DNA of 64,000 bases from Phytophthora hibernalis (taxonomy: Eukaryota; Oomycota; Peronosporomycetes; Peronosporales; Peronosporaceae), in assembly GCA_012656075.1 (NCBI GenBank), contig JAAKBF010000030.1, forward strand, positions 248,001 through 312,000, read 5' to 3'. Of the stretch, positions 47,736 through 57,948 are shown piece by piece. Within the stretch, counting starts at the first letter, position 1. Each line of letters starts with the position of its first letter. The translations under genes were made by a program, and so were the position numbers. The notes under the pieces are model-generated. The model had not been told where the DNA came from. It made no database searches and saw only the letters and a list, made by a program, of their open reading frames with translations.

Positions 47736-48394
47736 TTTTATGCTGCTCTCGTCTTGGGTCACCTGAGCTCTTTTATTGCCTCTCTTCGGCCTCGCGTGCG
47801 TCCCTCCGCCTCACCGCGACGCCCCCGGCCACACTGGACCCGTCCTGGCCTCACGCCATCTGCATGGGTATTCGTACGCACCAGAAACAGTTCCATATTA
47901 TTGGACATCGGCGGAGCGTCTGTACTGCGGCCAAGGCGCGCATCATCCCAGACCAACGTGGGAAACCATACGTCTGTTCTGACACGCACGACGCAGCTGC
48001 AAGCAGTGTCCTGGAAACAGAAACAACCGGCGCAGTTGTGTCACGCCGCGACGGCTTCCGTCGGCTGAAGACCGAGTTGGCGAGGTGTTGCGTCGTGTTG
48101 TTGGCTGGTGTCAAGATACCGAGACTGGGGTGTGGGTGTGCCAGTGGGGTCACCGATCAAGCCTGGGACGCCGAAATGAGCGGGAGGCGGTCGCGAGGCG
48201 TTGTGGCGCGGCCGCAGAGAAAGAGAGTTGGTTTGAACGTGTGGAGGCGGTTGTAATGCATCCGAGGCGCTGGGCAGTTGCAGGAGGGCGGCGGCCGGGC
48301 TGGTGTGTGCGTGTGTGTGGTAGAGGGCAATGGTGGCTTGTGTGGGGTGCTGTGCAGCGTTTTGTTCGGCGGGTTGTCGGTTGTCGAATTAGGA

Positions 48395-48470
48395 CCGAGT
48401 GTAGCTCAGTTGGTAGAGCGATTGACTGTAGTGTTCTATACTGTGTCTCAGTATACTCGGAAATCAATTG
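48395..48470 (+). pseudogene. Truncated 34th tRNA-Tyr at array edge
   Basis: The sequence follows the array tRNA from the acceptor 5' arm through the intron and the anticodon stem 3' side (AATCAATTG). It then switches to unrelated sequence (TCAACCGCTGGG). The T arm, B box, acceptor 3' arm and terminator are missing, so no mature tRNA can form and polymerase III recruitment should fail. Confidence 0.9.
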
Positions 48471-48535
48471 TCAACCGCTGGGTAAGGGAGGATTCGGCAC
48501 ATGATCACACCAGGTAGGCTGCGCAGATTCCTGCC

Positions 48536-49202
48536 TCAAGAAACTCTTAGGTGCGTTGAGCAATATCGTGAATCGCCGTACGTATTGCAAAGGTCTACCA
48601 CCGGGTTCCATTTTCCTGCCCCTTCAGTCAAATCATGGTCCGTAATGAGCATGGGCGGGCTTGTATTCATTACCACAGCGAAATGATCACCCCTTCGTAG
48701 TGTCCGTGCATCCCTCATACGGTGCGTATATCCCGAGTTTCAGGCTTTCCCAGCGACCCCGCTTGTTGATCAGTATCGAATGCCTTTTGTGGGGCTCTTT
48801 AGTGCCTCCAGTAAACGCGTTATGGACTTCCATGTGACACACCATTGCCAATGCAGTTCGATAGTCGCTCTCATCGTCGAAACAATCCATCCAGACCCAG
48901 TTGTGATGAAAGAAGAGATAGTGGCGGCATTTCCAATCCTTCTTGAACTTATTGCTAGTGAAGTCAAAATCCATGCAGCAGTTGTTTGAAGTGCAGACTG
49001 CGTCGCTGTCGCAAGGAGATATCATCTTCAAAAAAGCATACAATTCCGATGGCTGCGCATGAACTGCGCACGCCACAAACAAGAGCGATTGATACGATTC
49101 AAGATTGATTTTGATCTGACGAGACCGTTCTGTCACACTGTTACTAGGGGCTTGACTGGCAGCAGTTCCTACACGCTGTGGCACACCGTCCATCTTGAAC
49201 AA
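48536..49202 (-). pseudogene. Unrecognised protein-coding remnant
   Basis: A minus-strand frame at 49202-48687 (about 171 codons, ATG start) has a non-repetitive, Cys- and Trp-rich composition unlike random sequence, for example WKCRHYLFFHHNWVWMDCFD and MVCHMEVHNAFTGGTKEPHK. After its stop, an overlapping frame (48718-48536) continues with HFAVVMNTSPPMLITDHDLT, so a frameshift may split one protein. I recognise no family. It is downstream, in its own orientation, of the helicase relic and could belong to the same decayed gene or element. Confidence 0.3.
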
Positions 49203-49336
49203 AGCCTGAGTTAATCCTCTCGTTTAGAACACACACTTGGGAAACGCCAACCTTGACTCTGGCAGAATAGATTTCTTGAAAGTTGGATCGGACCGTAGAC
49301 GGCGAGCTGCGATCTGTTTCTTGTAAGGCGTTAGTA

Positions 49337-50291
49337 CTAGGACCGTTTTCTTCTCTCGTTCGACGTGTAAAGCGGTCTCCATTTTACGCAGTAAAAATAC
49401 GTGTCAGCGATCTCCTTCCAATTAATCAAGTTCTTATTCCGGCCCGGTTTACCCATGCAGCTAATGCAACCGACGCGGGAGCGAAGCATATTAAAATCCA
49501 GGTAATCACTTGATAGTTTAGCCGCAGATTTCAACGGAAATGGGTAAAACATTTCCAGTCAATTGGCAATGTCAGGGTGACAACGATATTGTGTTGTTTG
49601 CGGAATGTCGTTTTCGTTGCACCGTACGATTCGATGAAGAAGCGAGCCGTTCATCATATGCTTTCGATTGTTCTTGTCACCCGGTTCGTTTGCAACTCCT
49701 GTCTAGGGCAAAGATGGAAATACGCTTGAAGCTAAAAGGATCACCCGCCAAGACCACAATCCTTGTCGATGATTTGATCATAATTACCGTACCTTCGTGA
49801 GTGATTTGTCCATCTTCGTCGTATACCACGACAGTATTCTTTAAATTCCGATATTTCGGGTGGCCAATTATTGTCAAGGTTCCAATCAGGACGCGCGCGA
49901 GATAGCAGCTCGTCTTCTTTGTAATTCTTCACCTTTATCCAATCTGAGCTTCTCGAAATACTCCCACCAGACACGCCCCTTTCAGCTGCATCAGCAGACA
50001 ATTTTTCGATTGAGTACTTGTCGTATTCACCGCTAGAAGCAATCTTTTCGCCGATATTGTACATATCTGCGATGCCCTCTTCAGCACACCTCTTGACGAG
50101 TCCCTTGACAACTGCATTTTTCTGCGGTAAGAGCGACTTTCGTATCGTCGACATATGTCCAGCAAAGCCTTCGTCAGCGCCACAATCATCCGAGTTTTTC
50201 CACACCCGAAAGGACCGGGCGATGCAACAACGCCATCGGTCTCAATCACCTTGTCCACAACAGAAAGCTGCTCAACCCTTTCGCGAGCCAC
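49337..50291 (-). pseudogene. UPF1-like superfamily 1 helicase relic
   Basis: Minus-strand pieces appear in the correct order for a UPF1/SF1 helicase core. Motif I is SPGPFGCGKTRMIVALTKAL (Walker A, about 50216-50160). After a long linker in another frame comes VVVYDEDGQITHEGTVIM, where DEDGQ (49806-49820) is the UPF1-type motif II. Then RIVVLAGDP (about 49739-49760) matches motif III. Another frame has GSLLHRIVRC and TTQYRCHPDIAN, matching the 'SLFERL' and 'QYRMHP-IA' motifs. A TGA stop follows at once, and EMFYPFPLKS matches the 'FY-G-L' end. In the family these motifs bind and hydrolyse ATP to unwind RNA or DNA. Frame changes, a stop and missing C-terminal motifs V and VI show it is not functional. 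Confidence 0.65.
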
Positions 50292-50409
50292 CTAGGTAAA
50301 CTATAGTTTGCAAATCAAAGTCGCCCTTTAACGATTTCACGGTACTCGTTTTGCCTATCCCGTGCAACAAATCATCTTCAGTAATTTGCTAATACTGCCT
50401 GATCCATTT

Positions 50410-50441
50410 GGCCCTGGTTTCTCCGTCGGTGTCTGGGTCTG
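50410..50441 (-). repeat. 32-bp dispersed repeat, copy 2 (inverted)
   Basis: This is the reverse complement of 2606-2637 with a single mismatch. It lies between the helicase relic and the hAT-like fragment. Confidence 0.6.
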
Positions 50442-50582
50442 GAAATAAACGACCTCGTAATTCCCCGACGCTGTGACGGGCCCTCTCCTAAATCAGAGTT
50501 TAATTTGCCCCAAAGACCATACCTTCCTCGTATTTATAGTGTAAGCTAGATAACCTGGTCCGTTATAAGAAGCAGCTAAAAT

Positions 50583-50792
50583 TTGCGACCAAAAGCTGGC
50601 CTCCTTGATCGTGGCACATTCCCTGCCATTTACGCTCGTGGATTACGACGAGTTTATACTCAAAAGGCCCTGTACAAGGTGCCGGCGAAGCCCTTATGGT
50701 TGTACGGCCCAAACATCAATGATCTTGTTGTGTTGTTCACAGAGCGGGGCGCCGTGCCGACGGCCCTCATACCAGGCGCCGAGCTGATTTAA
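50583..50792 (+). pseudogene. Possible hAT-like transposase fragment
   Basis: One plus-strand frame gives LIVAHSLPFTLVDYDEFI, resembling the hAT segment 'LI----LPFS-VE---F'. The next frame gives KALYKVPAKPLWLYG, resembling 'P-Y-VPSR-T'. The two are in the order expected for hAT transposases but in different frames. No BED finger or dimerisation domain is seen. It is a weak call. Confidence 0.35.
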
Positions 50793-50989
50793 ATTTGAAT
50801 CTGCCCACGACAACGATTTATTATAATTCGATATGAATGTCCGAAGTTTCAGAGATCAACATAATTAAATCCGACACGTGCCTCATAACGACCCTCGCTT
50901 GCGTCTTCGCCAAAATCGGCACCATACCTAAACCCAGTCGAACAAACGTCAGCATCTAATTCCCCACTTTCACGTTAAATGAAGGCGAG

Positions 50990-51665
50990 ACGCATTTGAA
51001 GTGTACGCTTCAATATCGACAGAATTGCTACTTTTGAGCTGTGGCAATACAATGCCAACACCGTCGGAGATGATACTACCATCTACTTGAAGCCTAGTCT
51101 GGACGCGAAGCAGGTGAAGTGGGTCGCATTGACTGCATCGAGCTGGAAAGAGTACATGGAAATCGCCAAAGCGAATAATGACAAGTGTAGGACCGACAAA
51201 AGGCCGTTTGTCTTGGGGCAATTCATTTTTGATGCAAGGGGATCAACGGCTCAAACGGTAGGTATTTGACGGGAAACTGCGTCCAAGATTCAAGACGCAG
51301 CCCGGTTCATCGACGGCTACCTGCTAGAGCGTGGAGATGTTCGTGTCGGGTCTACTACTCGTGCCTACTGGGTGACTACGCACGCTAGGCAGCCGGAAGC
51401 ACCGAGCCTTTAGTCCCTGAAAATGCAGCCTTCCGCCAGATGCGTCCTGAGCCGCGGCGATCCTCTTCGTCGAACAATCTCTGTTCCCCTGAACGGGTCG
51501 TCCGATTTACAGTTGTCGTTCGACGTGCAGAAGATGAGAGCTACGCTAGGCTTGCCCAACTACAGCGTAATAACCGGATGTACACTCACTGCCTTCCATC
51601 CTCCAGAAGAACCAGCCGAAGACAAGGAACACCTCGTTGAGGGATGGCCGGTTGACTGGAACTGA
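50990..51665 (+). pseudogene. Unrecognised coding remnant
   Basis: Plus-strand pieces in different frames look like one decayed protein. The first holds FNIDRIATFELWQYN, AKQVKWVALTASSWKEYMEI and KRPFVLGQFIFDARG. The second holds AARFIDGYLLERGDVRVG and TTRAYWVTTHARQPEAPSL, up to a stop near 51412. The third is at 51423-51665, with SDLQLSFDVQKMRATLGLPN. Composition suggests real former coding sequence, perhaps of a mobile element. I do not recognise the family. Confidence 0.3.
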
Positions 51666-51889
51666 TAAGGCAAAAACACCCAGAAATGCATTTTTTATCT
51701 CGCTACACTTGCCGCTCCGGAACCTTCCTTGACAAACCCAGCTCAAAGCGGATCAACCGTTCAGATCTCATCCAAAGCGCCGTCGAAGCGTCTCCTGTAG
51801 CTCCTCCACGTAGAAACAAAGATTAGCCTTCACGTAAGTAAGTACCAACGAACGCAATGACCCCAGATTTGTGTCTAGATTTCTTGGGC

Positions 51890-52069
51890 TACTTCCTGGC
51901 TCTACGTGGTCATTTCCTTGAGCTGCTTGTACCATCAGCTGACTGTGCGACCCGAGACACCGAAAATCCTACCGACTAGGTCGCACGGGACGCTGTACGC
52001 GTAATGCAAAACGATTGCGCACCATCGAAATTCGGCATCGTACGAGAACCGTTGCCGATTCCGTTATAA
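51890..52069 (-). pseudogene. Tc1/IS630-like helix-turn-helix fragment
   Basis: The minus-strand frame reads FSYDAEFRWCAIVLHYAYSV, then CDLVGRIFGVSGRTVS, a TGA stop and WYKQLKEM. This matches the N-terminal helix-turn-helix of Tc1/IS630-type transposases ('Y--EFR---V-L---G-----IA--FGVS-RTV-RW---F'), with the stop in place of the residue before Trp. Nothing of the DDE domain follows. Confidence 0.5.
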
Positions 52070-52356
52070 ATGCAGAAGGATTGAGCAATATGGTACGTTA
52101 TCGTTTTACGCACATTTACGGGTATTTTACAAAAGACAGTGTTTTTTTGCTTTTTTAAAATAAATAATAAATAAAAACGCAATTTTGAAGGCCCCAAACT
52201 TGTCCCACGCCTACACCAATTATACATCGCGATACCTCGGCCACGTACGTACGCGCAGATCGCAGGACTCTCGCGACCTCAGGCGGCGTCCTCTCGCATT
52301 GGCACTTGTCCGTTGGACCTCTCACCTTTCAACCTCCAGCACAACTCAAGACGCCA

Positions 52357-55216
52357 ATGGTGAGTTCTTCGCGCCTTAATGACGTGGGCATCCTGGCCAT
52401 GGAGGTGCATTTCTCGTCGGACTACGTTGACCAGCAGGAGATGGAGGCGTTCGACGGCGTCGGCAGTGGCAAGTACACGCTGGGACTGGGCCAATTGGGG
52501 ATGGCAGTGCCTGGAGACCGCGAGGACGTGAACGCGCTGGCTCTGACGGCCGTTTCCCGGCTTTTGAGCAAGTTCCAAGTGTCTCCCGACCAAGTTGGAC
52601 GTCTGGAGGTGGGCACGGAGACGCTGGTGGACAAGAGCAAGTCCACCAAAACTGTCCTCATGCAGCTCTTTGGAGACAATTCAGATGTGGACGGAGCTAC
52701 CGTCATCAACGCCTGTTATGGCGGCACTGCAGCGCTGCTGAACGCGGTGGCGTGGGTCGACAGCTCCTTCTGGGACGGAAGATACGCCGTCGTGGTGGCT
52801 ACAGACATTGCAGTGTATGCTAAAGGTCCTGCACGTCCCAGTGGAGGATGTGGCGCTGTGGCGATGCTCATTGGACCGGATGCACCCATGGTGCTGGACT
52901 GCAGGACCAAAGCCACCCACGCGACCAACGTCTGGGACTTCTACAAACCCAATGTCAGCAGCGAGTACCCGAACGTGGACGGTAAATTGTCCAACTCGTG
53001 CTATTTGCACGCGCTGGATGAATGCTACCAGTTATTTTGCAAGAAGAGTGAGAGGGTTGGGGCCAAGGGTGTGGACTCTGTTGACTACGCCGTGTTCCAC
53101 TCGCCGTACAACAAACTGGTGCAAAAGTCGTTTGCTCGCTTGGTGTATCTGGATTCGAGGCGTGCGTTGAACGGAGACGACGAAGCTGCCAAGGAAAAGT
53201 TTGCTTCGTTGAGCAAGTGGGCGAACTCGCAGTTGGAGGATACACTGAACGATCGCGAGCTGGATCTGGCAGTTCGTACTGTTGCGAAGGAGGACTTTAA
53301 GACGAAGGTATCACCAAGCTGCACCACCTCCCAGCAAATTGGTAACTGCTATACGGCTGCAGTCTACATGAACCTGGCGACACTGGTGCACACCCGTGCC
53401 AAGGATTTGTCTCTCGGAGCCCGTGTCCTCATGTTCTCGTACGGCTCCGGCAGTCTCGCTACCATGTTTGTGCTTCGCACTCGTGAACCTACCGAGGGCA
53501 AGTTCTCGCTGGAAAAGATCGCCAAGTCGCTTGACCTCACTGCTCGTCTTGAAGGCCGCAACAAGAAGACACCTGAGGAGTACACGTCGCGCATGAAGCT
53601 GCGTCAGTTGACCTACGGGGCCAAGAATGGCCTGAAGCTGACGCAGCCGATTTCTTCCATCCCGGAAGGAGATTTCTACCTCGACCGGATTGACGACATG
53701 GGCCGTCGTTTCTACGCTCGCTCCACGCCGGAAGTTGCAACTGATTGTGACAAACAGGAGCAATCTCATGTGTCTAAGACAACGCAGGAACTCGCTGGTG
53801 CTGTGTATGTCACTGGCACGAGCGTTGGGCTGCCCGGTCAGGCGAAGGCATTCGAAGGAAAAATTCCGTCGAGAAGTTGTTGCAAGGCGAGAACTGCATC
53901 CACGAGCTCACAGATGCAGAGAAGGACAAGATGATTGTCCAGAACATCGTGCAAGTTCGTAAGGACAAGACCACCGGAAGCGTGACGCGTGACCCGGTGT
54001 CCACCCGCGAAAAATGTATCCAAGTGTCAGCTGTTGTGAGTCATGTCGACCTTGAGAAAGACTACGGCATCAGTGCCACCATCGCGCGCTCGATGGATGC
54101 ACCTACTCAGTTAGCTGTTGCTGCAGGCCTTGAGGCTATTCGTAATGCTGGTCTCGCAAACGGTATTGACGCCAACTGGCGCTTGCCCGAGAACATGCGT
54201 GACTCCACGGGCATCATTTACGCTACATCTTTCCCTACAATGAACGCGGCAGTGTCGGAGACCTCTCGCTTCTACGAAGACAGCAAAAGGAGGGTGAGGA
54301 CGCATACGAAATGGATGGCAAGATTCTCTTCCGACTGCTGGTGCTCGCAAACGCTCAGCTGGCTCAACTCACGGGAGCTCGTGGACCCAACACTCAAGTT
54401 AACGCGGCGTGTGCAGGCGCCACGCAAGCCATTGGTATGGCTCAGGACTGGATCAACGCCGGCAAGTGCCAACGTGTGATTGTGGTGTCGAGCGACACTG
54501 CTAGCTCGGAGACCATGATGCCACTGATCGGTGGTGGTTTCCGTGCGCTTGGTGCTTCGTGCATCGCTCCGACGGCGGATGCAGCGGCACGTCCGTTTGA
54601 CGTGAAGCGTAGTGGCATGATTGTCGGTAGTGGAGCGATCGGTGTGGTGCTGGAATCTCCACTCTCTTTTGCACAGCGTACTGTGGCTGAGCCAACAACC
54701 AAGAAGAGCGTGCGTCTGCTTGCCACACAGTTCAGCAACTCGGCTTATCACGGCGCTGCGTTGGAGCCGAACCACGTTGGACAGGAGCTCGTGCGCTTCC
54801 TGCAGCGCGTAGAGAACGACTTCGGTATCACCCGCGAGGAGATCGCTCGCAACGGAGTCTACTACAGCCATGAAACTGGCACCAACGCGTCGGCCAAGTC
54901 TTCGTGTGCGTACACGGAAGTGACGGCACTACGCACGGCTTTCGGTCCGGAATTGCTTGCTGAGTTGATGATCGCGAACACAAAGGGCTTTACAGGACAC
55001 CCGATGGCTGTAGCCTTCGAGGACGTAGCAGCCATCGAGGGTCTTCGTCGCAGTTGCGTTCCGCCTGTGGTGCATTTCGAGACTCACGACCCGAACCTGG
55101 GCGAGACTCCTCTCCGTCTCGCCCCCGGAGGAGCCCACAACCACAAGTACGCACTACGTTTTGCTGCAGGCTTTGGTTCACAGCTCGCGTTCTCCCTCTA
55201 CACGCTCGAAAATTGA
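52357..55216 (+). CDS. HMGS: HMG-CoA synthase fused to a ketosynthase domain
   Basis: The N-terminal part (residues about 1-470) is a full 3-hydroxy-3-methylglutaryl-CoA synthase, which condenses acetyl-CoA with acetoacetyl-CoA. The catalytic Glu lies in EVGTETLVDKSKS (about residue 88), the nucleophilic Cys in NACYGGTAALLNAV (about 120) and the His in FHSPYNKLVQKS (about 248). From about residue 480 (AVYVTGTSVGLPG) a second thiolase-fold domain follows, a beta-ketoacyl synthase with Cys in NAACAGATQAIG (54410) and His residues in SHETGTNAS (54869) and TKGFTGHPM (54998). The frame shifts twice, near 53864 and 54288. In each case one extra A in an A run would restore a homologous frame, giving about 953 residues. 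ATG at 52357 is the first in frame and matches the family start. The fusion could serve beta-branching or lipid chemistry rather than plain mevalonate synthesis; that is inference. Confidence 0.85.
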
Positions 55217-55430
55217 GCAGCTATTACAGCTTACCTAGACTTCCTGCCAGATCCGAAATGGTAGATGTAGATGCACACTCTGAAGTTCACACGATCAATG
55301 AACATGGATCATCACATATTGCTTAGCCTCTTCCAGCCTCTTGAAAGGCACGCGCGCGATACTTCTAACTCATAGACAAAACACGCGCTGTCTTCGTTCC
55401 ACCTCGCGGGGTTACATATTGATTGCCAAC

Positions 55431-56984
55431 CTAGAACTCCACAGACACGTCACTCGCTGTACGCTTCTGACGGAAGTTGTTTGCCTCGTTACCCCACACG
55501 TTGCGGTTCGCATCGGTGCTGGCAGGGCTGGGTCCACCACTAAACTCGAACGGGGTTTGTTCGCTCGACATGGTGCTAGACATGACGCCGGTGCCGCCCA
55601 AAATGCTGTCGGTGCGGCGAACGTGATTCTCAGCGTCGATATCGATCGAGGACGGACTGCCGTAGCTAATCGGGACGATTCCGGTAGCGTTTGCAGCGGC
55701 CGCGTACTGCGTCGCTGTATAGTTATTGGCGTAATTGCCTTCGCCGTAGTTGCTGCTGTGGTTGCTGTTGTAGTCGTTGCCATAGTTGTAGTTCGGCTGC
55801 GATGCATACGCCGTCGTGGCGGCTGATGCGGATGGCAGAGCTGCCATCGTGCGACCAGCAGGGTACGTTGGCTTGTTGGGCGAGAAAGCGGCGTCCTCAT
55901 CGTCGGAATCGTCCTCGTCCTGCTTCTTCTTCCAAACGACAAAGCCTGCGATGGCTACCAAGGCAGCAGCACCTCCTACAATACCAAGGATCAAGCTCAA
56001 GTTGATTCCGGATGAGCCGGTGTCTGCGCTCGCAGTGTTTGAAGACTTGGAGTTGTCGCTTAGTGCCGAGTCCGTAGTGGACTTGGTGCTCGTGGCTTGA
56101 TTCGGAGCCTCCGTGGCGGTGGCAGTGCTGGTTTGAGCGTACATGTCCTTCGAGGCAGAGCTTCCAGTGGAGCTCTGCGACGTGGAGTTCGACCCTCCTG
56201 CTGACGAAGCAGACTCGGACGCAGAGGCGGATGCAGACGCTGATGCGCTGGCCGAGGCACTAGTCGAATCACCTTCAGAGCTATCACTGCTCGAAGAAGA
56301 TGACGTGGCCGGCTTGGTCGTCTTCTTGGTCGTAGGCTTCGTCGTGGGCTTCGTCGTCTTAGACGTGGAGCTGCTGCTCGACGAACCACTCGATGAAGAC
56401 GAAGTGGTTTTCTTCTTCTTCGTAGAACTGCTGCCGGTCGACTTGGACGAGTCACTGCTGGACGACGACGATTTCTTCTTGGTAGACGTCGAAGTCGAGG
56501 TCGAACTATCGTCCGTGCCTGCCTCCTCAGACCCCTCACTGCTTCCACTGCTCTCCTCACTGTCGGAGGTTGTCAGTGCTGAATCGTTCAACAAACACAG
56601 CAAGTTAGACGTCGCTATTCCAAGTAAAATACCTGATCGGGACGTACTGGCAGGACATTCCGTGGTGCCCTTGGGACACTCTCCATCGTCGACGTAGGCG
56701 TAGCAGTTGTACTCAGTCCAGGCTCCGAGGGACGCCAATAGTGAGTCGCTCTCCTTCTCGGCCAGACAGCGATTGCATTTCTTCTCCGTTCGGTTGCAGA
56801 CCTTCGACGACGATCCGTTCACGTAGCACTCCTCGGCCTTGCTACAGATCGAAGACGCCGCGTGCACCGCCGTTACCTGTACGGAAACTGTAGACAATTG
56901 ATAATCAGCAGAGGTATTTCGTCATTTACAACAACGCAGCATACCGGCGATTAAAGCTGCAAGACAAACGTTGCGTCCCAACAT
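55431..56984 (-). CDS. Mucin-like single-pass membrane protein
   Basis: Proposed exons are 56984-56945 and 56887-55431. The 57-nt intron starts GTATGC and ends CTACAG. Splicing gives a clear signal peptide, MLGRNVCLAALIAVSVQVTA, with a likely cut after VHA. A Cys-rich ectodomain follows (CSKAEECYVNG to GECPKGTTEC, about ten Cys). A long Ser/Thr/Lys stalk comes next, with SASASASA runs and KPTTKPTTK repeats, suited to O-glycosylation. One membrane segment (LSLILGIVGGAAALVAIAGF) precedes KKKQDEDDSDDEDAA and a Tyr/Asn-rich cytoplasmic tail. Unspliced length is 498 residues. A second, in-frame 54-nt intron is likely at 56579-56632. Topology suggests a cell-surface or wall-sensing protein; the family is not recognised. 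A possible initiator (GCTCATTG on the minus strand) lies at 57042-57049. Confidence 0.75.
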
Positions 56985-57948
56985 TCTGCTGCAGAGGTAC
57001 GTCGTGGGGTCACGACGTGGGTTTTGGCGAGAAGAGGAGACAATGAGCGTATGGTCTCCGATATACCGGTGTCCCTAGAAACTATCGAAATAAGACCGGG
57101 CACAACGTTCCTGGGGCCAATATTTTTCGGGAAGCGAAGCGGGAGGGTTTGCTAATGGAGAGGCGATGGCGAGCAGCAATGGAAGAGGAGCGGGGCGCCA
57201 ACAGAGACTTTGAAAACTGGCTTGCCTGCACCAGATGGACTAAATAGCCAGTACCAAGCGATAATCGATTTCAGTACATTGTTCAACGCCATGGCTCAGG
57301 CGGTTGTGAAATATTCGTGCATCAAGTTTTGCTGTAAACGCAGCAATTTTGAAGTATCTGTCGATGCGTCGACGTTCTCGAGCCTCGAGTCTCGAGGTGG
57401 CTGTAAAGTTATCGAAGATCTGTATCCTTACTTGTATTATCGTTTCCCGCTTGCTTGATGCACCGAAACTGTTATTGCTGAGCCCCAACCTACTGAGATT
57501 GCCTCGGAAGGCCTGGTCCGCCTTTCAGCGGCAACAGGTGGTAAGGTAACCAGGGTGATTTGGAGAAAACAAAGTTTGACAGTGTGCCGCGTCAGCCGAA
57601 GGAGTCGAAGTTCATCGTGGGGCTCGCAGCGAAAGTGGCGCTTACTGCGTAATCCATTTCGATGGCGACGTGTGCATAAGAAACCAATGTGCCTCTAGGC
57701 GTCCACGACTTTAGGTTGATGAGCCCTATCAGTTTGCACTCCATGGTAGTCACGACTGGTCTTGGTCTCCGTTAACGCCAAACGCCACGACCAGACCATC
57801 AACTTCAACGTCGCTGCAGTGCAGGACAGCTGAGACTTTGGCTCAAGGCTGTGTAAATACCGAACAAACACCCAGCAGCAGCTCTCCGCATGCTTGACAC
57901 ACAAAATGGTACGAAAAACGTATTCAATCTCAACGGCATGCAGAGCTA
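56985..57948. other. stretch without a gene
   Basis: This interval holds the presumed promoter of the mucin-like gene at its left end. Small overlapping open frames in the rest have no recognisable motif. Confidence 0.5.

Larger units (their letters stand above)
23111..48470 (+). repeat. Tandem array of 764-bp units, each with one tRNA-Tyr
   Basis: The array is strictly head-to-tail. It has 33 complete units plus a truncated end unit. Unit lengths from tRNA start to next tRNA start are, in order, 761, 772, 763, 763, 763, 764, 763 and 764, then twenty of 764, then 763, 762, 764, 764 and 763. Each unit holds a 104-bp intron-containing tRNA-Tyr gene followed by TTTT and a GC-rich spacer of about 660 bp. 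I find no protein gene, second tRNA or 5S RNA in the spacer. Units 8 and 12-28 read as identical. Units 9-11 share one substitution (GGCAAGGTG for GGCGAGGTG). Units 1-7 and 29-33 carry several variants, among them a 10-bp duplication in unit 2. The left edge lies in a pogo-like transposase relic; the right edge stops inside the 34th tRNA. Confidence 0.95.

Noticed and set aside
23111..48470. Many repeated open reading frames of 60-250 codons in all units on both strands
   Set aside because: They run straight through the tRNA gene and its spacer, overlap in up to five frames, and change length with one-base indels between units. Peptides such as SSVGRAIDC or GRWFDSGHS are typical mistranslations of tRNA genes.
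23111..48470. CRISPR-like array or satellite DNA
   Set aside because: The repeat period is 764 bp, with no short repeats and unique spacers, so it is not CRISPR. An ordinary satellite would not preserve a fully functional-looking tRNA with promoter boxes and terminator in every unit.
56143..56697. Acidic plus-strand frame of 184 codons
   Set aside because: It is the antisense of the Ser/Thr/Lys-rich stalk of the mucin-like gene, whose minus-strand frame has a signal peptide, Cys-rich domain and membrane segment.
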